Assembly (NCBI GenBank): GCA_016713825.1
Contig: JADJOJ010000003.1
Span: 62,001-126,000, forward strand
Reading direction: 5' to 3'
DNA from: Candidatus Leptofilum gracile
Lineage (GTDB): Bacteria; Chloroflexota; Anaerolineae; Promineifilales; Promineifilaceae
DNA length: 64,000 nt
Shown here: positions 58,145 to 64,000 of the stretch, one piece after another
Numbering within the stretch: the stretch's first letter is position 1
Layout: each line of letters starts with the position of its first letter
Program-made: the position numbers and the translations under genes
Notes under the pieces: generated by a model
Told to the model about the DNA's origin: nothing
Database searches by the model: none
The model's input: the letters and a program-made list of their open reading frames with translations, nothing else

Positions 58145-60331
58145 ATGAAGGCAATAAGCAAATGGTTAATTTTATTATTGGTAGTTTCACTATTTGTTGT
58201 GGCCTGTTCATCTGGCGCGGAAGAAACGCCCGCAGAAGATACAGCCACCGAAGCCGAAGATACGGCCGATGAACCCGCCGCCGACACCGGCGATACCGCC
58301 GAGCCAGTCGAGGAAGTCGTTGAAGAAGCCGCCGACGGCGTGCTGGCCGATGGCGAATTCAACGCCATCTTGCTGCCCAAATTCCTGGGCATCCTGGTGT
58401 TCGACCAGGCCAACGAAGGCGCGATGGAAGCTGCCGCCGAGCTGGGCACCGCCAGCGGCCTGCAATTCACCGGCCCCACCCCAGAAAACAGCGTCCAGGG
58501 ACAAATCGAAATTGTCACCAACGCCGTTACGCAGGGTGCCGAAGCGATTATGCTCTCCAACAACGCCGGTGATCAGATTGCCCCCGCCGCCCAGGCCGCC
58601 CTGGACGCCGGGCTGACCATCGTCACCTGGGACTCCCCCATCCCCTCCGCCGAAGGCGAGCAGGTGTTTGTGGCCCAGGTAGATTTCGATGAAACCGGCA
58701 AGGTAATGGCCGACATGGCCCTGAGCATCATGGGCGACGACGGCGGCCAGTTTGCCGTCCTCTCCGCCAGCCCAGACGCGGCCAACCAGAATGCCTGGAT
58801 CGCTTCCCTGGAAGAGGTTTTGGCCAATGACAGCACCTACGCCAGTCTGGAACTGGTAGACATTGTCTACGGCAACGACGAATCCGAAGAAAGCTACAAC
58901 CAGGCGTTGGCTCTCGTAGACCAATACCCGGACATGGAACTGATCATGTCCCCCACCACGGTGGGTATTGCCGCCGCCGCCAAAGCGATGCAGGATGAAG
59001 GGCTGTGCGAAGATGTGAAGGTCAGCGGTTTGGGCTTGCCCGCCGAAATGGCCAGCTTCACGCTCAACGGCTGTGCCCCTGAATTTGCCCTGTGGAGCTT
59101 TGTGGACCTGGGTTACCTCACCTACCACCTCACCTACAACCTGGCCGTCGGCAACATCACCGCCGAGGCAGGCCAAACGTTTGAAGCGGGCCGCATGGGC
59201 AGCTACACCATCGAAGCAGACCCGACCCGCGACGCTGGTTTGCGCGTTTTGATGGGGCCGTTTACCGTCTACAACGCCTCCAACGTGGAAGCCGCCGCCG
59301 GTGGTGAAGTGGTCGCCCCGCTGGAAAGCGAAGAAGAAGCCAGCAGCGACGGTGGCGTCATCGTCGCCGAGCCGGGTCAGGAACTGAACGGCATCTTCCT
59401 GCCCAAATTCCTGGGCATCCTGGTGTTTGACCAGGCCAACAACGGTGCCCAAGAAGCGGCTGCTGAACTGGGTTCCACCGGTACCCTGGAATTCACCGGC
59501 CCCACCCCGGAAAACAGCGTCCAGGGTCAGATTGAAATTATGACCAACGCCGCCACGCAAGGGGTGGACGCCGTCATGATCTCCAACAATGCGGGCGACC
59601 AGATTGCCCCGGCCGCGCAAGCCGCCATCGACGCTGGCCTGACGATTGTGACCTGGGACTCCCCGATTCCTTCTGCCGAAGGTGAACAGGTGTTCATTGC
59701 CCAGGTGGACTTTGACGAAACCGGCAAGGTGATGGCCGACATGGCCCTGAGCATCATGGGCGAAGATGGCGGTCAGTTTGCCGTCCTTTCCGCCAGCCCA
59801 GACGCGGCCAACCAGAACGCCTGGATCGCTTCCCTGGAAGAAGTTTTGGCCAATGACAGCACCTATGCCAGCCTGGAACTGGTAGACATTGTTTACGGCA
59901 ACGACGAATCCGAAGAAAGCTACAACCAGGCGTTGGCCCTCGTAGACCAATACCCCGACATGGAACTGATCATGTCCCCGACGACGGTGGGTATTGCCGC
60001 CGCCGCCAAAGCGATGCAGGATGAAGGGCTGTGCGAAGATGTGAAGGTCAGCGGTTTGGGCCTGCCCGCCGAGATGGTGAGCTTTACCCTGAACGGCTGC
60101 GCCCCCGAGTTCGCTCTGTGGAGCTTTGTGGACCTGGGTTACCTGACCTACTACACCACCTACCTCATCGCCACGGGCCAGATGGAAGCTGCCCCCGGCG
60201 TGACGTTTGAAGCGGGCCGCATGGGCACCTACACCATCGAAACCGACCCGACTCGCGACGCTGGTTTGCGCGTCCTGATGGGGCCGTTCACGGTGTACGA
60301 TGCTTCGAATGTTGAGGCTGCTTCGCAGTAA
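58145..60331 (+). CDS. Sugar-binding lipoprotein with two near-identical tandem binding domains
   Basis: 728 residues. A lipoprotein signal (LILLLVVSLFVVACSSG) is followed by an acidic Glu/Asp/Thr linker to about 72. Two Peripla_BP_4 domains follow, at about 73-390 and 415-728. Each starts LPKFLGILVFDQAN and has QVDFDETGKVMADMALSIMG, WIASLEEVLANDSTYASLEL and SPTTVGIAAAAKAMQDEGLC. The units are offset by exactly 1026 bases (342 codons). The shared central stretch differs at only a few residues, so duplication is recent. Normal CUT2 binding proteins have one domain. AGGAGG lies before the ATG. It lacks any exact ACGGCCGT. Confidence 0.92.
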   Translation: MKAISKWLILLLVVSLFVVACSSGAEETPAEDTATEAEDTADEPAADTGDTAEPVEEVVEEAADGVLADGEFNAILLPKFLGILVFDQANEGAMEAAAELGTASGLQFTGPTPENSVQGQIEIVTNAVTQGAEAIMLSNNAGDQIAPAAQAALDAGLTIVTWDSPIPSAEGEQVFVAQVDFDETGKVMADMALSIMGDDGGQFAVLSASPDAANQNAWIASLEEVLANDSTYASLELVDIVYGNDESEESYNQALALVDQYPDMELIMSPTTVGIAAAAKAMQDEGLCEDVKVSGLGLPAEMASFTLNGCAPEFALWSFVDLGYLTYHLTYNLAVGNITAEAGQTFEAGRMGSYTIEADPTRDAGLRVLMGPFTVYNASNVEAAAGGEVVAPLESEEEASSDGGVIVAEPGQELNGIFLPKFLGILVFDQANNGAQEAAAELGSTGTLEFTGPTPENSVQGQIEIMTNAATQGVDAVMISNNAGDQIAPAAQAAIDAGLTIVTWDSPIPSAEGEQVFIAQVDFDETGKVMADMALSIMGEDGGQFAVLSASPDAANQNAWIASLEEVLANDSTYASLELVDIVYGNDESEESYNQALALVDQYPDMELIMSPTTVGIAAAAKAMQDEGLCEDVKVSGLGLPAEMVSFTLNGCAPEFALWSFVDLGYLTYYTTYLIATGQMEAAPGVTFEAGRMGTYTIETDPTRDAGLRVLMGPFTVYDASNVEAASQ

Positions 60332-60410
60332 TCAGTAAACGGTAAACGGTGAACGGTAATCGGTTGATATTCTTACCGATTACCGTTCACCGATAACGGA
60401 TAACCGGATA
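60330..60410. repeat. Spacer repeat of the CGGTAATC word family (copy 2)
   Basis: AAACGGTAAACGGTGAACGG and GGTAATCGG, then the inverted ACCGATTACCGTTCACCGAT. The family is that of 6613-6687. Confidence 0.8.
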
Positions 60411-61471
60411 TGAGCGAATCAATTCTAGACACCAGCCGGGCGTTTTTTGGGGAAATTGTTAAGCCGATTTTGGCGGCGCATTTCCCGGAGATTACGGCCG
60501 TTACCGCCTTTGGTCTCTTTGGCTACGGTTCTGAAGCATTGGGGCTGGACGACACCTATTCACGGGATCACCACTGGGGGGTGCGCATTGATGCCCTGCT
60601 GCCGGGGTCGGTAACGGCCGTTCAGCAGCAGCAAATCATGGCCACCGTCAGCGCCAACCTGCCGGAGAGCTATCGCGGGCATTCGCTCTACGCCGCGCAC
60701 CTGGCCGGGGCAGGGCTGGCGCTGGACACGCTGCCCGGCTTTTTGCAGCGCACCATCGGCCTGACGCGTGCGCCGCAAAACCATACCGAATGGCTGCATG
60801 TGCCGGAAGAGGACATCACCCACGTCATCAACGGGGAGGTGTGGCATGATGAGAGCGGGGAATTTACGGCCGTTCGCCAAACCTTCCAGCAATACTACCC
60901 GGAACCGGTGCGCCTGCGCCGCATCGCCCACTGGTGCCGCTACTTTTCCGGTATGGGCAGCTACGCCCTCAAGCGAGCCATCCTGCGCGACAATCCGTAC
61001 TATGCCAACATCACCTTCAGCCGCGCCGTGAAGTGGGCTATCCAGCTGGCCTTCATGCTAGAGCGCACCTACTACCCGTACGACAAATGGATCATGGCTC
61101 ATTTTGCCAAATTGCCCCGCCTGGCCGCGCCGCTCAAGCCGCTGGTGGATGAGGCAGTTGAGTTGAGCACGCCGTGGGAGCGCAAGCTGGCACTGCTGGA
61201 CCAGATGAGCGATGTGCTCGACCATTTCATGGTCGCCGACGGCGTCATCGAGCCGCATCCCAAATTTGCCGTCTCGCCCACCTCTGGCTACCGCCTGCTG
61301 GAGCACGCCTACGCCGAAATCATCAAAAAGCTGCCCGACGACCTCAAACCGGTCATTCCCGTTTGGGAGCAGGTGCATTGGGAATCGTTCCACAGCCAGT
61401 TTGTGGCTGGCGTGGAGATGGCGGCGTGGGATGAGGCGTTGCAACTAAAACCGGTAATCGGTAATCGGTAA
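60410..61471 (+). CDS. DUF4037 nucleotidyltransferase-like protein
   Basis: 353 residues. The N-terminal part FGLFGYGSEALGLDDTYSRD and HHWGVRIDALLPG is the DUF4037 signature, resembling a nucleotidyltransferase fold where GYGSE and D-x-x-x-S-R-D-H supply the metal site. The C-terminal half is helical. Biochemical function is unknown to me. The gene is in the sugar operon and is followed by a UroD-family gene; a GGAGxx site is missing before the ATG at 60410 because the spacer repeat runs up to it. Confidence 0.85.
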   Translation: MSESILDTSRAFFGEIVKPILAAHFPEITAVTAFGLFGYGSEALGLDDTYSRDHHWGVRIDALLPGSVTAVQQQQIMATVSANLPESYRGHSLYAAHLAGAGLALDTLPGFLQRTIGLTRAPQNHTEWLHVPEEDITHVINGEVWHDESGEFTAVRQTFQQYYPEPVRLRRIAHWCRYFSGMGSYALKRAILRDNPYYANITFSRAVKWAIQLAFMLERTYYPYDKWIMAHFAKLPRLAAPLKPLVDEAVELSTPWERKLALLDQMSDVLDHFMVADGVIEPHPKFAVSPTSGYRLLEHAYAEIIKKLPDDLKPVIPVWEQVHWESFHSQFVAGVEMAAWDEALQLKPVIGNR

Positions 61472-61525
61472 TCAGTAATCGGTGAACCGTTTACCGATTA
61501 CCGAACACGGATTACCGATCAAGGA
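61450..61525. repeat. Spacer repeat of the CGGTAATC word family (copy 3)
   Basis: Three GGTAATC words, AATCAGTAATCGG, then the inverted TTACCGATTACCG and GATTACCGATC. It begins within the last codons of the DUF4037 gene. Confidence 0.8.
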
Positions 61526-61531
61526 GAACGC

Positions 61532-62501
<970 letters not shown>

Positions 62502-62524
<23 letters not shown>

Positions 62525-64000
62525 CGATTGGCAAATTCAGCCGCCGGAAACGGCCGTCTGGATTGCCTCCCCGCACCCCTTCGACCTGCACGAGGTGTAT
62601 CTGAACTTTCGATCGCCGCTGTGGGAGTGGGATGGTTCGGGCAACGTGACTTTGTGGATTACGGCCGATTCCCGCTACAAGGTTTGGCTGAACGGCCGTT
62701 TCCACCACCGTGGCCCCGCCCGCAGCTGGCCCCACGCCCAAAAAATGGACGTGCTGGAGATCACCAACCAGCTCAGCGTGGGGGAAAACCAGATTGCCGT
62801 CCAGGTGTACCAGCCGGGCTACTCCCACTTTAGCGCCGTGCATCGCGCGGCGGCGGGGCTGCTGGCCTGGGTTGCGGTGGATGGCGCGGTGGGGTTGGTG
62901 ACAAACGGCCGTTGGCGCACCATCCGCGACGACTCTTTTGCCAGCAACGTGCCGCGCATTTCCATTTACGGCAGCGGCATTGAGCGGCGGGATTGGCGGA
63001 AGGTGGAAAGTTGGCAAACGGCCGCTTTCAACGACAGCCACTGGTCACCCGCCCGCGTGGTAGCCGGAGCCTCTGGGCCGATTTGGTCTGGCCTGCAAAC
63101 GCGACTCACGCCGCAGCTGGTGGATCGCGACGCCGAGATTACGCTGGTTGAGCAGCGCACGGGGCAAGCCGAAGTGGGCGCATTGACCCATGAAGCGGTG
63201 AAAGCGTTATGGGAGACCCCCTCCCTAACCCTCCCCCTGGCAGGGGGAGGGGACTCGCTCCCTCTCCCTTTGAGGGAGAGGGCTGGGGTGAGGGTGGAAA
63301 GTTGGTTGTTTGACTTAGGCCGCGCCCACACCTGCCAGGGCTGGGCGGAGATTAAAAACGCCAGCGGCGGCGAGCAGTTAGCCATCAGCTATGCAGAAAA
63401 GATGGCCGACGGCGCACTCGTCATCTCCGACCCCGCCACCTACTGCCGCATGCGCCCCACCGACTTTTTTACGCTGCGGCCGGGCGACCAAACCATCGAG
63501 CCGTTTGCCATGCGTGGGGGCCGGTACGTACTTTTCCAACTGATTGGCGCAGATGAGACGGTGCAGCTGACGCCGCACGTGCGCCTGGCCGAATATCCGC
63601 TTACGGTTAGCAAACCGCTGCGCACCGGCGATGACCTGCTGGACGGCATCGTGGCGCTGTGCGAAAACACGCTGCACGCCTGCCTGCAAGAGACGTTTGT
63701 GGACTGCGTCTGGCGCGAAAGCTCGCAGTGGCTGGGGGATGCGCTGCCGCAGGCGCTGGGTTTGAGCGCAATGGGGGAGGATTTACGGCCGTTGCAAACC
63801 ATCCTCCTGGACACCGCCCAGGGCATTTATCCCGACGGCATCCTGCCCAGCGTCGCCCCCGCCGAGGTACACGCCTACACCATCCCGCGCTACAGCGCCA
63901 TGTGGGTGGAGCTGCTGGCGCTTTACTGGCAGCAGTCGGGCGACGCGGCGCTGGTGCGCCAGCTGTGGCCCACGCTCAAGCAACTGCTCGCCGCCCTGCT
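62502..64000 (+). CDS. GH78-like alpha-L-rhamnosidase, 3' end outside the window
   Basis: 499 codons are visible and the frame runs off the right edge. N-terminal beta-domain: VWIASPHPFDLHEVYLNFRS, WITADSRYKVWLNGR, ENQIAVQVYQPGYSHFSAVH, the carbohydrate-binding type of rhamnosidases. The catalytic (alpha/alpha)6 barrel starts near residue 370; DCVWRESSQWLGDALPQALG near 399 is the GH78 acid-residue region. Residues about 236-265 (ETPSLTLPLAGGGDSLPLPL) are translated from an intergenic repeat. The ATG at 62502 overlaps the UroD gene by 23 bases. With a CUT2 transporter this suggests rhamnoside use. Confidence 0.8.
63216..63300 (+). repeat. Intragenic CCCTCCC-type repeat in the GH78-like gene
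   Basis: ACCCCCTCCCTAACCCTCCC with CTGGCAGGGGGAGGGG, then CCCTCTCCCTTTGAGGGAGA with GGGCTGGGGTGAGGG. It has two small inverted repeats. A copy of the first half is in the spacer at 27322-27377. The reading frame is kept. Confidence 0.8.

Noticed and set aside
58208..59950. Long open frame of 580 codons antisense to the tandem binding protein
   Set aside because: It repeats itself because the gene opposite is duplicated, and has no family similarity; a shadow of biased codon use.

Overview
The window looks like a chromosomal contig from a Chloroflexota bacterium, probably an Anaerolineae/Ardenticatenia-type filament. This placement is inferred from gene content: CSLREA-type secreted beta-helix proteins with PT-rich linkers and C-terminal YLPL tails, a PBP2-type transpeptidase, a DUF2203 protein, LAL-type LuxR regulators and split methylmalonyl-CoA mutase. 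No rRNA or tRNA gene was found. The DNA is moderately GC-rich. It is saturated with one palindrome, ACGGCCGT: about 100 exact copies by hand count, when one or two are expected by chance.

Layout. (1) Positions 1-12826, minus strand: an almost complete division and cell wall (dcw) cluster in the order mraZ-rsmH-ftsL-ftsI-murF-mraY-murD-ftsW-murG-cvpA-murC-murB (murB runs off the left edge). It is preceded by four GTGG MraZ boxes at exact 10-bp spacing and a LexA-like box. murF is split by a one-base frameshift. (2) 13210-20105: small unknown genes, a zinc-ribbon membrane protein pair, a glycosidase-like lipoprotein with a leaderless-type promoter, DUF1232, an FHA protein (frameshifted) and the lipid II flippase murJ. 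(3) 20300-25400: accessory island with two DUF433/DUF5615 toxin-antitoxin-like modules, each with one frameshifted partner, a RAYT (REP-associated) transposase between REP-like hairpins, a membrane protein, an orphan ABC-2 permease and an autoregulated-looking membrane protein/winged-helix pair. (4) 25612-33657: methylmalonyl-CoA mutase large subunit, a LAL-type LuxR regulator, a secreted beta-helix protein, a lipoprotein, and two paralogous micro-ORFs that share a leader sequence. (5) 34004-47045: housekeeping genes rplU-rpmA-rpmE (L31 fused to a helix-hairpin-helix domain), tdk, hpt, cca, gltA, DUF2203, an IscA/ErpA-type protein, aspS, a CPA2 antiporter and the methylmalonyl-CoA mutase small subunit. 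(6) 47046-51779: a repeat-rich 1-kb spacer and a 1239-residue adhesin. (7) 52450-64000: a sugar locus. A DeoR regulator fused to a periplasmic-binding-protein-like domain is divergent from a CUT2 ABC transporter (ATPase, two permeases, and a binding protein with two nearly identical tandem domains), followed by DUF4037, a UroD-family protein and a partial GH78-like alpha-L-rhamnosidase. The order resembles rhamnose-type loci.

The spacers are unusual. Most are built from short words repeated in imperfect tandem and then again in inverted form, with a different word family in different spacers. Two repeats of this kind sit in frame inside genes (cca and the GH78 gene). Four single-base frameshifts (murF, FHA gene, one toxin, one antitoxin) could be sequencing errors or real decay; murF is essential, so an error is likely there.
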